Assembly: GCF_015711605.1 (NCBI RefSeq)
Contig: NZ_JABTEZ010000005.1
Coordinates: 124,001-188,000 of the forward strand
DNA length: 64,000 bases
Direction of reading: 5' to 3'
From: Planomonospora sp. ID67723
Lineage (GTDB): Bacteria; Actinomycetota; Actinomycetes; Streptosporangiales; Streptosporangiaceae
Part shown: piece after piece, positions 45,511 to 54,672 of the stretch
How positions within the stretch are numbered: position 1 is the first letter of the stretch
Layout of the letters: each line of letters begins with the position of its first letter
Translations under genes and position numbers: made by a program
The notes under the pieces: model-generated
What the model was told of the DNA's origin: nothing
Databases searched by the model: none
What the model saw: only the letters and a program-made list of their open reading frames with translations

Positions 45511-47549
45511 CGGGGGACACGCGAGCGCCCGAGCGGCTGGGGCCGTACCGGCTGCTGAGAAAGATCGGTGAGGGCGGTATGGGGGCCGTCCACCTGGGGC
45601 TCGACGAAGACGGGCGGGAGGTGGCCGTCAAGGTCCTGCACTCGCACGTGGCCGCCGACCTCAAGGCGCGCGACCGGCTCACCCGCGAGGTGGAGACAAT
45701 GCGGCGGGTCCGGAGCCCGCACGTCGCGGAGGTGCTGGACGCCCAGCTGACCGGTGCGCAGCCGTACATCGTGACCCGTTTCGCCCCCGGCCGCACGCTG
45801 GAGGAGACCGTCCTGTCGGACGGCCCGCTCCCCGCCGACCGGCTCGTCAGGCTGGCCCAGGGCATGTGCGCGGCGCTGGTGGCCATCCACGCCGCCGACG
45901 TCATCCACCGCGACTTCAAACCGGCCAACGTGATGCTCGTCGACGGCGACCCGCTGGTCATCGACTTCGGCATCGCGCATCTGGTCAACGCGACCAGGCT
46001 CACCCAGACGGGCATGTTCGTCGGCACGCCCGGCTACCTCGCCCCGGAGATCATCCGGGACTCCGAGATCACCCAGGCGGCCGACGTGCACGCGCTGGCC
46101 TCCACGGTCTTCTTCGGGGCGACCGGCAAGCCGCCGTTCGGGACCGGGAGCTTCGAGGTCGTCTGCTTCAACATCATGGAGGGCCGGGCCAACATCGACC
46201 TGGCCCCCGCCTGGCTGCGCGGCTGGCTGCGGCAGGCGCTGGACGTGGACCCCGCGGCCCGGCCGAGCGCGCAGCAGTTGCACCGCATGGCCCGCGCCCT
46301 CGACCCGGCGGTGACGGCCTTCCACGAGGAGCCCCCGCCGACCGCCGTGCTGGACCCGGGGACGAAGGTGCTCGGCGGCCCCCCGCCGCCCCCGCCGAAC
46401 GGCACGCGCGTTCTCGGCGACGCCCCGCCGCCCCCGCCCGGCACCCGGGTGCTCGGTGACGTCCCGCCGCCTCCCGCGCCGAACGGCGCCCGCATGCCGA
46501 ACGGCGGGGCCCCTCCGGCGAACGGCACGCGGGCGCTGCCGCAGGACGAGAGCTACTCCGACCTGCTCCCGCCGGTGGAGTACGCCAAGCCCGACCGGCG
46601 TGAGCGCAGGCCCCGGACCGAGCCGGGCCGCGACGCCGGACAGGCCGGCGCCGCCGCGCCGCCGCCCTACGTCCCGGCCCCGCCGCCGTACGTGCCCGCC
46701 CCGCCCGGAGCCCGGCAGCCTGCGGCCTTCGCGCCGCCGCCCTACCCCGACCAGCGGGTCGCCGGATACCCGGCGCCGCAGCCGACCGGCCCGGCGCGGC
46801 CGTACGCGCCCCCGGCCGGCCAGCCCCGGCCCTACACGCCGCCGGCCCCGCCGCGGCAGGACCGGCCTCCGTACCGCACCGGCCACCCGCTGGCCGGTGC
46901 GCTCCTGCTGACGATCGTGGTCGCGCTGGCCTGCGTGCTGCCCGTCGTCGTCAGCGCGGCCGCGCTGGTCGCGGCGGTCTGCCTGCGCGTGGGCGAATAC
47001 CTCTTCGGGGACCTGGCCCAGCGCCGCTCGGTGCGGGGCAGCAGCGCCTCCGACCCGCTGATCGCACTGGTCGGCACGCCGTGGGCGCTGATCAAGGCCG
47101 GCGCGGTGACGATGGTGAGCGGCCCACTGGCCGCGATGTTCGGCATGTGCGTCTGGGGAGCCCTGGTCTACATCGGGCAGATGGACACCGACCCGGCCGC
47201 CGCCTACGCCGCCGGCGCCTTCGTCGCCGGGCTGTTCGTGCTGCCCGGCGGCGGCAAGCCGCGCAAGGCCGTCTCCCGCGTGCTGACCGGGGTGATCCGC
47301 AGTCCGGGCGCGGCCATGGTGACCACGATCGTCCTGGGCACGATCGCCTTCTTCACGGTGATGGCCGCGCTGAGCATGGTCCCGTCCTTCGAGCCCTGGG
47401 CGCCGCCCTCCAAGGTGGTGGACAAGCTGACGACGCAGTGGCAGGCCCAGGCGCACGAGAGCGCGATGGGCGTGATGGACCTCGTCGGAGGTCTCGTGGA
47501 CGACCTGCTGAAGAGCGTCGGCCTCGGGTTCCTGTCCTTCTGGAAGTGA
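45507..47549 (+). CDS. Ser/Thr protein kinase with polytopic C-terminal domain, second of three
   Basis: A 680-residue sister of the upstream kinase. The kinase domain (~11-270) has IGEGGMGAV, Lys42, catalytic Asp136 and Asp153 (DFGIAH). The catalytic loop is HRDFKPAN rather than HRDLKPxN, a mild change. A Pro-rich linker (~285-460) contains repeated P-P-P-P and L-G-D/G-G units. The C-terminal part (~465-680) has about four or five membrane segments followed by an amphipathic tail ending in LGFLSFWK. It starts inside the upstream stop (ATGA), so both are made together and may cross-phosphorylate. Confidence 0.9.
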   Translation: MTGDTRAPERLGPYRLLRKIGEGGMGAVHLGLDEDGREVAVKVLHSHVAADLKARDRLTREVETMRRVRSPHVAEVLDAQLTGAQPYIVTRFAPGRTLEETVLSDGPLPADRLVRLAQGMCAALVAIHAADVIHRDFKPANVMLVDGDPLVIDFGIAHLVNATRLTQTGMFVGTPGYLAPEIIRDSEITQAADVHALASTVFFGATGKPPFGTGSFEVVCFNIMEGRANIDLAPAWLRGWLRQALDVDPAARPSAQQLHRMARALDPAVTAFHEEPPPTAVLDPGTKVLGGPPPPPPNGTRVLGDAPPPPPGTRVLGDVPPPPAPNGARMPNGGAPPANGTRALPQDESYSDLLPPVEYAKPDRRERRPRTEPGRDAGQAGAAAPPPYVPAPPPYVPAPPGARQPAAFAPPPYPDQRVAGYPAPQPTGPARPYAPPAGQPRPYTPPAPPRQDRPPYRTGHPLAGALLLTIVVALACVLPVVVSAAALVAAVCLRVGEYLFGDLAQRRSVRGSSASDPLIALVGTPWALIKAGAVTMVSGPLAAMFGMCVWGALVYIGQMDTDPAAAYAAGAFVAGLFVLPGGGKPRKAVSRVLTGVIRSPGAAMVTTIVLGTIAFFTVMAALSMVPSFEPWAPPSKVVDKLTTQWQAQAHESAMGVMDLVGGLVDDLLKSVGLGFLSFWK

Positions 47550-47574
47550 CGCCCTCCGGTGGAGACCGGGTCGC

Positions 47575-47654
47575 GGGAATCAGGCACTGCGGGAATCAGG
47601 TGCCGGGGGAATCAGGTGCCGGGGGAATCAGGTGCCGGGGGAATCGGGCGCAGG
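47575..47654. repeat. 16-bp tandem repeat, five copies
   Basis: The unit GGGAATCAGGTGCCGG recurs at 47591, 47607 and 47623 exactly, with diverged copies at 47575 and 47639. It begins 26 bases after the second kinase stop. The remainder of the gap to 47872 has no protein-like sequence; AT-richer DNA around 47690-47740 probably holds the third kinase's promoter. No spacers differ, so this is not CRISPR. Confidence 0.8.
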
Positions 47655-47872
47655 ACCCGCCGGACGGGCGGGTGGCGGCAGGTTTGCCGCGACATTTTGG
47701 GCGGTTCTCGGGCAATCAATGTCAAGTCGGCTTCAAGCTGAGTGGTTCGCGAGGGAGACCCGGACCGCCCGGTGTGTGTTCCGTGTCCGGGGACGGGCGG
47801 TTTCTTGCAATCTCTCCGTGCGAGACGGTCCTGTCTGGGGCACGATGAAGGGGACAGGCCGGAGGGAGTCGC

Positions 47873-49177
47873 ATGGGAGCGCCGGACGGTGATTGTCTTG
47901 GCCCGTACCGCCTACTCTCGCCGCTGGGGGCGGGAGGCTTCGGCGAGGTCCATCTCGCGCTGGACCCCGAGGGGCGCACGGTCGCCATCAAGATCCTGCA
48001 TCCGCACGTCGCCGCCGACGAAGGGGCGCTGACCCGCCTGGCCCGCGAGGTGGAGGCCATGCGGCGGGTCCAGGGCCCGCACGTCGCCGAGATCCTCGAC
48101 GCCTCGCTGACCGGTAGCCGTCCGTACCTGGCCACCCGCTACGTCCAGGGCCGCCCGCTCGCCGCGGTGGTCTCCGGCGACGGCCCGATCAGGGGCGACG
48201 ACCTCGTACGGCTGGCGCGCGGTCTCGCCGAGGCCCTGGCCGCCGTCCACTCCGCCGGGGTGATCCACCGGGACCTGAAGCCCGGCAACGTGATCCTGAC
48301 CGACGGCGAGCCTGTCGTGATCGACTTCGGGATCGCGTGCATGCTCGACTCGGCCTCGGTCACCACGTCGGGCGCGGTCCTGGGCACGCCCGGCTACCTG
48401 GCCCCGGAGATCCTGGAGGGCGGCGAGACCGGGCCGGAGGCCGATGTCTTCTCCTTCGCGGCCACGCTCGCCTTCGCCGCCACCGGACGGCATCCGTACG
48501 GCACCGGCCCGGCCTCCGCGGTCGGTTACCGGGTGGTCCACCACGAGCCCGACCTGGACGGCGTGCCGCCCTGGCTGGAGCCGCTGCTCCGGGAGTGCAT
48601 GGTGCGCGACCCCGCCGCCCGCCCACCGGCCAGCATGCTGCTGGCCCGGCTCGGCGCGGCGGCCCCCGTCGTCCGCGTCGCGGCCCCGCCGCTCCCGGCC
48701 TTCGCGGCGGCCGAGAGCCGGGAGCCGCTCCAGGAGACCGCTCACCGCGCGCCGCGGGGCGCCTCCCGCGGAGGCGGGGTGCACAGCCTCACCACCCGGG
48801 AGTGGCGGCCGGGCCGCGGCCGCCGGTCGGGGGACCGGACGCCGGAGGAGGTCCGCGAGCGCCGCCGCGCGGTGATCCACCGCCGGTGGGTCGTCGGCAC
48901 CGGCCTGCTCGTGGCGCTGACCGCCGCGGCGGCCAAGAGCCCGCTGCCCGAGGTCTCGCTGCTGCTTCTGACGATCTACGGCGCGGTCATGCTCGTCGAC
49001 GGGGGCGTCGCCCTGCTCGCCCGACAGAACCGTCCACGGCTCGCCGTGGACCTGGCGGGCGCCGGCGGGTCCATCGCACTGTGGTTCGTGCTCGGCGCGT
49101 TCTTCAGCCCGCTCACTCTCGGCCTGGCGTTGGCGACGGTCGTGTTCGTCCTGGTCGTGATCCTGCTGAGCAGTTGA
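47873..49177 (+). CDS. Ser/Thr protein kinase with polytopic C-terminal domain, third of three
   Basis: A 434-residue kinase with the same plan as the two upstream but a short linker. Kinase domain ~9-265: LGAGGFGEV, Lys40 (VAIKIL), Asp134 (HRDLKPGN), Asp151 (DFGIAC) and SGAVLGTPGYLAPE. The activation segment lacks the TQTGM of the sisters. A basic, Arg-rich segment (~295-340) precedes three or four membrane helices (~342-434) that end in LVVILLSS. There is no outside domain. GGAGGG lies before ATG 47873. It has its own upstream region with the 16-bp repeats. Confidence 0.9.
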   Translation: MGAPDGDCLGPYRLLSPLGAGGFGEVHLALDPEGRTVAIKILHPHVAADEGALTRLAREVEAMRRVQGPHVAEILDASLTGSRPYLATRYVQGRPLAAVVSGDGPIRGDDLVRLARGLAEALAAVHSAGVIHRDLKPGNVILTDGEPVVIDFGIACMLDSASVTTSGAVLGTPGYLAPEILEGGETGPEADVFSFAATLAFAATGRHPYGTGPASAVGYRVVHHEPDLDGVPPWLEPLLRECMVRDPAARPPASMLLARLGAAAPVVRVAAPPLPAFAAAESREPLQETAHRAPRGASRGGGVHSLTTREWRPGRGRRSGDRTPEEVRERRRAVIHRRWVVGTGLLVALTAAAAKSPLPEVSLLLLTIYGAVMLVDGGVALLARQNRPRLAVDLAGAGGSIALWFVLGAFFSPLTLGLALATVVFVLVVILLSS

Positions 49178-49505
49178 ACCGCCGGTTCGCGGGTAGGACG
49201 GGAGTACCGCCCGCCGGTTCCGGAACATAGTTCGGTATGGTGGGGAACGGCTCGCCGGGCGGCGGCCGGTCCGGTCGGCTCATGCCGTACGGGCCGGTGG
49301 TTTGCGCCTAAGCTACCGATGGGTAACATGATGCCGGGGGACCAGGACGGGCGCGACCCGGCCGGGCCACCCGCTGTCACGACGCCCTCGGGCACCTGGC
49401 AGTCTTGGCATCACGTGCACGTGCCCCGCGTGCGCGTACCGAGCATCCGGCGCCGACCGCGACGAAGCGGTGGCGCACGCGAACACGGGAGGTCGGCCAC
49501 CGGCC
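49178..49505. other. upstream region of etfB, no gene called
   Basis: A plus-strand frame from ATG 49319 to beyond the etfB start is open, but it is Arg/His/Pro-rich and overlaps etfB in another frame, so I treat it as chance. The region must contain the etfBA promoter. I see no long palindrome or riboswitch-like structure. Confidence 0.5.
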
Positions 49506-50285
49506 ATGAACATCGTCGTCTGCGTGAAGCAGGTCCCCGACACGGCGACCGAGCGCAAGCTGAGGTCCGATGACAAGACGCTCGACCGCGACGCCGCCGA
49601 CGGCGTCGTCAACGAGCTCGACGAGTACGCGGTCGAGGAGGCGCTGCGGCTCAAGGAAGCTCACGGCGGTGAGGTGACCGTCCTCACCATGGGCCCCGAC
49701 AAGGCCAGCGAGACCATCCGCAAGGCCCTGGCCATGGGCGCCGACAAGGCGGTCCACCTGGTGGACGACGCGCTGCACGGCTCCGACGCGCTGGGCACCT
49801 CCTACGCCCTGGCGCAGGCCCTGAAGAAGATCGGGTTCGACCTGGTCGTGCTCGGCTCCGAGTCCACCGACGCCCGCACCGGCGTGCTCGCCGCGATGCT
49901 GGCCGAGCGCCTGGGCGTGCCGCAGCTCACCTTCGCCAACAAGGTCGAGGTCGCCGGCTCGTCCATCGCGATCCAGCGCGTCACCGACTACGGCTACGAC
50001 AAGGTCGAGGCCTCGCTGCCCGCCGTCGTCTCCGTGGTCGAGAAGATCAACGAGCCGCGCTACCCGTCCTTCAAGGGCATCATGGCGGCCAAGAAGAAGC
50101 CGGTCGAGAAGCTGGGCGTCGCCGACGCCGAGATCGACGCCGCGCAGGTGGGCCTGGCCAACTCGTGGAGCGAGGTGGCCGACTTCGCCGCCGCCCCGCC
50201 GCGCGCGGCCGGCACGATCGTCAAGGACGAGGGCGACGGCGGCGTGAAGGCCGCCGACTTCCTCGCGTCGAAGAAGTTCGTCTGA
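49506..50285 (+). CDS. etfB: electron transfer flavoprotein beta subunit
   Basis: A 259-residue EtfB/FixA protein. With EtfA it forms the soluble ETF that carries electrons from acyl-CoA dehydrogenases to the respiratory chain. MNIVVCVKQVPDTA is the family start, followed by DAADGVVNELDEYAVEEALRL and VLTMGPDKASETIRKALAMGADKAVHL with the AMP-binding region. ATG 49506 begins exactly at the conserved residue. It is followed by etfA after 19 bases, with a GGGGGGTT leader, so they form one operon. Both are followed by a strong terminator. Confidence 0.96.
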   Translation: MNIVVCVKQVPDTATERKLRSDDKTLDRDAADGVVNELDEYAVEEALRLKEAHGGEVTVLTMGPDKASETIRKALAMGADKAVHLVDDALHGSDALGTSYALAQALKKIGFDLVVLGSESTDARTGVLAAMLAERLGVPQLTFANKVEVAGSSIAIQRVTDYGYDKVEASLPAVVSVVEKINEPRYPSFKGIMAAKKKPVEKLGVADAEIDAAQVGLANSWSEVADFAAAPPRAAGTIVKDEGDGGVKAADFLASKKFV

Positions 50286-50304
50286 GAACGGGGGGTTAAC
50301 TGAG

Positions 50305-51258
50305 ATGTCCGAGGTTCTCGTTCTCGTCGAGCACGTCGAAGGCCAGGTCAAGAAGGTCACCCTGGAGCTGCTGACGCTCGCCCGCAGGCTGGGCGAGCCG
50401 TCGGCCGTCTGGACCGGCCCCGGCTACTCCGCCGAGGCCAAGGCCAAGCTGGCCGAGTACGGCGCCGAGAAGATCTACGTCGCCGACTCCGCCGACATCG
50501 TCGACTACGTGGTCGCCCCCAAGGCGGAGCTGCTCGCCCAGCTCGTCTCCTCGGCGTCCCCGGCCGCGGTGCTCGTCGCCGCGACGGCCGAGGCGAAGGA
50601 GATCGCCGGCCGGCTGGCCATCAAGATCGATTCCGGTGTGCTGACCGACGCCGTCGGCATCGGGGAGGGCCTGGTCGCCGACCAGTCCATCTTCGGCGGC
50701 GGGGTCAACGTGCGGTCCCGCGTGACCAAGGGCACCCCGATCATCGCGGTCCGGCCGAACGCGACCCCGGTCGAGGCCGCCGCCGGCGCCGGCGCCGAGG
50801 AGCAGGTCTCCGTGGCCGTCTCCGACGCCGCCAAGGCCGCGAAGGTCGTGGACCGCGTCAAGGAGGAGAAGGGCGCCCGCCCCGAGCTCACCGAGGCCGC
50901 GATCGTGGTCTCCGGCGGCCGCGGCGTGGGTTCGGCCGAGAACTTCTCGATCATCGAGAAGCTGGCCGACTCGCTCGGTGCGGCGGTCGGCGCCTCCCGC
51001 GCCGCCACCGACGCCGGCTGGTACCCGCACCAGTTCCAGGTGGGCCAGACCGGCAAGACCGTCTCGCCGCAGCTCTACATCGCGGCCGGCATCTCCGGGG
51101 CCATCCAGCACCGGGCCGGCATGCAGACGGCCAAGACGATCATCGCGATCAACAAGGACCCCGAGGCGCCGATCTTCGAGCTCGCCGACTTCGGTGTCGT
51201 GGGTGACCTGAACCAGGTCGTCCCGCAGCTGACCGACGAGGTCGTCAAGCGCAAGTAA
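50305..51258 (+). CDS. etfA: electron transfer flavoprotein alpha subunit
   Basis: A 317-residue EtfA/FixB protein that binds FAD. The N-terminal Rossmann-like domain begins [14 protein letters not shown]. The C-terminal FAD domain (~195-317) has [44 protein letters not shown] and [16 protein letters not shown], and ends in [19 protein letters not shown]. All are canonical. Two hydrogen-bonding residues to the flavin (Ser/Arg region SRAATD) are present. It ends 21 bases before the hairpin terminator. Confidence 0.96.
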   Translation: MSEVLVLVEHVEGQVKKVTLELLTLARRLGEPSAVWTGPGYSAEAKAKLAEYGAEKIYVADSADIVDYVVAPKAELLAQLVSSASPAAVLVAATAEAKEIAGRLAIKIDSGVLTDAVGIGEGLVADQSIFGGGVNVRSRVTKGTPIIAVRPNATPVEAAAGAGAEEQVSVAVSDAAKAAKVVDRVKEEKGARPELTEAAIVVSGGRGVGSAENFSIIEKLADSLGAAVGASRAATDAGWYPHQFQVGQTGKTVSPQLYIAAGISGAIQHRAGMQTAKTIIAINKDPEAPIFELADFGVVGDLNQVVPQLTDEVVKRK

Positions 51259-51279
51259 GCCCTCGGGCCCGCAGAGCGC

Positions 51280-51313
51280 GACGGCGCCGCACGGACTTCC
51301 GTGCGGCGCCGTC
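51280..51313 (+). terminator. strong hairpin terminator after etfBA
   Basis: GACGGCGCCGCACGG (51280-51294) and CCGTGCGGCGCCGTC (51299-51313) are a perfect 15-bp stem with a four-base loop ACTT. It lies 21 bases after the etfA stop. No T-run follows, typical for GC-rich actinobacteria. Confidence 0.85.
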
Positions 51314-51386
51314 CGGCGTCGTCCGGCGGGTGCCCGGGCCGCCTCGGGGCGGGCCTGCGGGAGGTCCGGACCGCCCGGGAGGGGTC

Positions 51387-52583
51387 TCAGGCCGCCATGG
51401 AGAGCTTGTTCCCGCGGGGCCCGGCCGGGGCGGCGGAAGTCGTACCGGGCCGGGGCAGGAACCGGCCGGCCACGGCGATCAGGACGCCGAGCACGACGGC
51501 GACGCCGAGCGCGGTCCTGAGCGAGGCCAGGTCGGAGAGGAAGCCGATGATCACCGGGCCGAGGAGCAGGCCCGCGTAACCCATCGCACCCGTCTGGGCG
51601 ATGGCGGGACCGGGGTTGCCGGTCGCCTCTCCCGCCAGGGAGAAGGCGACCGGGGAGATCGTCGCCACCGCGAGGCCCACGAACAGCATGGCCGAGACGG
51701 CGACCGCGACCGAGGAGGACGTGACGACCACGGCGAAGGTCGCCGCAGTGGCCAGTCCGGAAACGATGATCATCCCTCGCGCGCCGAACCGGGTGCGGAC
51801 CCGGTCGCCGGCGAGACGGCCGATCAGCATGCCTCCCTCGAAGACCGGGTAGCCGAGCGCCGCCACGGCCTCGGAGGCGCCGAGTTCGTTGCGCAGGTAG
51901 AGGCCGTTCCAGTCGGCCATCGTGCCCTCGACCATGAAGGCGCAGAACGCGATCGCGCCCAGCAGGTAGATCACCGGCGGCATCCGGCGGCGGGTTCCCT
52001 CTCCGGCGCTCGCCGGCTCGGGGGCGGGGTCGGGCAGGTAGGTGCGGCTGAGCATGGCCGCCGCGGGCAGCGAGACCAGGGCGACCAGGGCCAGGTGGGC
52101 CGTGAACGAGAGCCCGGCCGCGATGGCCGCGGTGCCGAGCAGGCCCGCGGAGATCGCGCCCACGCACCAGCCGGCGTGCATGCCGTTCATCAGCGGGAGA
52201 CCGTGGGCGCGCTCGACCGTCGAGCCCTGCGCGTTCATCGCGATGTCCAGCGCGCCGAACGCCAGGCCGAACAGCACGGAGGCGACCAGCAGCAGCGGGA
52301 ACGACGGTGCGAGCGCGAGCATGGCGAGGGTGACGGCGCACAGGGGCGCGGCGACCCGCAGGATGCTCCGGCTGCCGAAACGCGTCATCACCCCGCGCAT
52401 CGACTGCATGGTCACCAGTGCGCCCAGGCTCCACGCGAGCAGGGAGGCGCTGATCGACGCCTCGGACAGGCCGAGTTTGTCGGACAGCGCGGGCAGGCGC
52501 ACGGTTATCGATCCACACATCAGTCCGCCGAGAACAAAAGTGAGGATTGCCCCGTTACGGGCAGTCCTCAGATCGCGGGTCAT
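51387..52583 (-). CDS. MFS transporter
   Basis: A 398-residue major-facilitator transporter with about twelve membrane segments. The first helix region (NGAILTFVLGGLMCGSITVRLPAL) and 'D-K-L-G-L-S' loop resemble the FucP/YbjJ-like branch of putative sugar or drug transporters. ATG 52583 is chosen because AGGA sits seven bases upstream; GTG 52586 directly precedes it. A TetR-family gene on the same strand lies 212 bases upstream, so export or import of a small molecule under its control is likely. Substrate unknown. Confidence 0.87.
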   Translation of the reverse strand: MTRDLRTARNGAILTFVLGGLMCGSITVRLPALSDKLGLSEASISASLLAWSLGALVTMQSMRGVMTRFGSRSILRVAAPLCAVTLAMLALAPSFPLLLVASVLFGLAFGALDIAMNAQGSTVERAHGLPLMNGMHAGWCVGAISAGLLGTAAIAAGLSFTAHLALVALVSLPAAAMLSRTYLPDPAPEPASAGEGTRRRMPPVIYLLGAIAFCAFMVEGTMADWNGLYLRNELGASEAVAALGYPVFEGGMLIGRLAGDRVRTRFGARGMIIVSGLATAATFAVVVTSSSVAVAVSAMLFVGLAVATISPVAFSLAGEATGNPGPAIAQTGAMGYAGLLLGPVIIGFLSDLASLRTALGVAVVLGVLIAVAGRFLPRPGTTSAAPAGPRGNKLSMAA

Positions 52584-52795
52584 CACACAATCCTTTCAAC
52601 GGAGGTTTTCGAGCTGTGCCGGCCGGGCACAGAGAATCCGGTCGCTTCCGCGGATGCGGAAGCGACCACCAGTGCGTACGGACAGTCACCTGGACGAGGG
52701 CGGACATGGCCGGTCGGCGCGGACGGGGGAGGCGGGACCGGCGGGCGCCGCCAGGCGGGCCCGGATGGAGGGAGCCGGTCGGACGACCGGTCCGG

Positions 52796-53302
52796 TCAGG
52801 CGGACAGCAGATCCAGCAGGCGCTGTTCCAGCTCCGCGTAGTGGCCGTCGTCGTAGAGGCCGGGGTCGTGGCTGGCCACGTCCCACAACCCTTCGCAGGC
52901 CAGGCGGACGATCTGTGCGGCCGCCGGGTCGGGCTCGGACTCCAGCCCCTCGCGGTGCCAGCGGGCCATCGCCTCCCGCAGCGGCGCGAGCAGATAGAGG
53001 TTGCCGGAGGCCCCGGTGACCACCGCCCAGCGTCGCAGCCGGCCGCTCCGCACGGCGGCGAACGTGGCGGCCAGGTAGTTCTTGGTGTAGGTGTCGCGGC
53101 CCTGGGCGGCGACGAGCTCGTCGAACTCCTCGATCAGCCGCTCGACCATGCTCTTGATCAGGGCTTCCTTGGTGCTGAAGTGATAGAGCAGGCCGCCTTT
53201 GCTGCAGCCCGCGCGTTCTGCGACGGCCGCCAGCGTGAGCGCGGAGGAGCCCTGATCGGCCAGCAGTTCTTCCGCCGCGTCCAGCAGTTCCTCTCGTCTC
53301 AT
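52796..53302 (-). CDS. TetR-family transcriptional regulator
   Basis: A 168-residue TetR-type repressor. The N-terminal helix-turn-helix (~1-47) has LLDAAEELLADQGSSALTLA, then AVAERAGCSKGGLLYHFSTKEAL, the family core. The C-terminal ligand-binding part (~60-168) is shorter than usual and hydrophobic; W and Tyr residues may line the pocket. ATG 53302 begins right beside a near-palindrome at 53311-53332, likely its own operator. The MFS gene downstream on the same strand is its probable target, giving a one-regulator, one-pump arrangement. Confidence 0.92.
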   Translation of the reverse strand: MRREELLDAAEELLADQGSSALTLAAVAERAGCSKGGLLYHFSTKEALIKSMVERLIEEFDELVAAQGRDTYTKNYLAATFAAVRSGRLRRWAVVTGASGNLYLLAPLREAMARWHREGLESEPDPAAAQIVRLACEGLWDVASHDPGLYDDGHYAELEQRLLDLLSA

Positions 53303-53310
53303 GCTCTTTA

Positions 53311-53332
53311 CTGTACCGTCTGGACGGTTCAG
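53311..53332. promoter_or_regulatory. candidate TetR operator
   Basis: ACCGTC-TG-GACGGT (53315-53328) is a perfect 6-bp inverted repeat, extended by CTG and CAG at 53311-53313 and 53330-53332. It lies nine bases upstream of the TetR start codon, between it and the divergent cysteine desulfurase gene, and overlaps where a promoter must be. Sites of this kind are common for TetR autoregulation. Confidence 0.65.
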
Positions 53333-53412
53333 TGGTCAACGCGGGGGCGGGGGTCCGCGCGGGCGCGGATACGCTTGGAAGGCTGAAATAAGTTGCGGAG
53401 GGGAGTGCGGCC

Positions 53413-54576
53413 GTGCAGTCCGCCTATCTCGATCATGCGGCGACCACGCCGATGCTTCCCGAGGCCATCGAGGCGATGACCGCCCACCTCGGCAGGGTCG
53501 GCAACGCCTCGTCGTTGCACGCGGCGGGCCGCCGTACCCGCCAGGTCGTGGAGGAGTCGCGCGAGAGCATCGCGGACGCACTCGGCGCCCGGCCCAGCGA
53601 GGTCGTTTTCACCTCGGGCGGCACCGAGGCCGACAACCTGGCCATCAAGGGCCTCTACTGGGCCCGCCGCGCCGCGGGGGCGACCCGCATCCTGATCAGT
53701 GCGGTCGAGCACCACGCCGCGCTCGACCCCGCGCACTGGCTGGGCGACCGGCAGGGCGCGACCGTCGAGCTGCTCGACGTCGACGAGTCCGGCCGGGTGC
53801 ACCCGCAGACCCTGCGCGAGGCCGTCGAGCGCGACCCGGACAGCGTCGCGCTGGTGAGCGTCATGTGGGCCAACAACGAGGTCGGCACTGTCCAGCCGGT
53901 CCGGGTGCTGGCCGCGATCGCCCGCGACCACGGCATCCCGTTCCACACTGACGCGGTCCAGGCGATCGGCCAGCTCCCGGTGGACTTCGCCGACTCCGGA
54001 GCGGACGCCCTGACGCTCTCCGGTCACAAGGTCGGAGGCCCGATGGGCGTCGGCGCGCTGCTGCTGGCCCGGGGCGTCGACCCGGTGCCGGTGCTGCACG
54101 GCGGCGGCCAGGAGCGCGACGTCCGCTCCGGCACCCTCGACGCCCCCTCGGTCGCCGGCCTCGCGGTGGCGGTGCAGACCGCGGTGGCCCGCCAGGCCGA
54201 GACCGCCGCCCGGCTGTCCGGCCTCCGCGACGAGCTGATCCGCCGGGTACGGCAGGCGGTCCCCGACGTGATCCTCAACGGCGACCCGGAGAACCGGCTC
54301 CCCGGCAACGCCCACTTCTCCTTCCCCGGGTGCGAGGGGGACGCCCTGCTCATGCTGCTGGACGCCAAGGGGGTGGAGTGCTCGACCGGCTCCGCCTGCT
54401 CGGCCGGGGTGGCCCAGCCCTCCCACGTCCTGCTCGCCATGGGCGCCGACGGCGTCCGGGCCCGGGGCTCCCTGCGATTCTCCCTCGGCCACACCTCGAC
54501 CGAGGCCGACGTCGACCGCGTCGCCGACGTCATCGGCCTGGTCGTGGAGCGCGCCCGCCGCGCGGGCCTGTCCTGA
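53413..54576 (+). CDS. cysteine desulfurase (NifS/IscS-like)
   Basis: A 387-residue PLP enzyme that takes sulfur from cysteine as a persulfide for tRNA thiolation or Fe-S assembly. Family start [13 protein letters not shown] contacts in HHAALD; the PLP lysine is Lys206 ([12 protein letters not shown]). The persulfide Cys is Cys329 in [10 protein letters not shown]. It lies near mnmA, with one unrelated minus-strand gene between them, so it is the likely sulfur donor to MnmA. GTG 53413 has GAGGGGAG upstream. Some groups name this form NifS-like or IscS; the substrate partner is inferred. Confidence 0.94.
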   Translation: MQSAYLDHAATTPMLPEAIEAMTAHLGRVGNASSLHAAGRRTRQVVEESRESIADALGARPSEVVFTSGGTEADNLAIKGLYWARRAAGATRILISAVEHHAALDPAHWLGDRQGATVELLDVDESGRVHPQTLREAVERDPDSVALVSVMWANNEVGTVQPVRVLAAIARDHGIPFHTDAVQAIGQLPVDFADSGADALTLSGHKVGGPMGVGALLLARGVDPVPVLHGGGQERDVRSGTLDAPSVAGLAVAVQTAVARQAETAARLSGLRDELIRRVRQAVPDVILNGDPENRLPGNAHFSFPGCEGDALLMLLDAKGVECSTGSACSAGVAQPSHVLLAMGADGVRARGSLRFSLGHTSTEADVDRVADVIGLVVERARRAGLS

Positions 54577-54672
54577 CCCGGCGCCCCATGACCGGGGTCC
54601 TGCGACCCGGAGGTTCCGCGGCCGGCCCGCACTCCCCGTCCGGGCCCGGTGCGGCTGTAGGGGGGGGAGGGG

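Noticed and set aside
47575-47654. CRISPR array
   Set aside because: The 16-bp units are directly adjacent with no unique spacers, and no cas genes are in the window.
49319-49573. Possible small protein ahead of and overlapping etfB
   Set aside because: Arg/His/Pro-rich product, no ribosome site, overlaps etfB in another frame.
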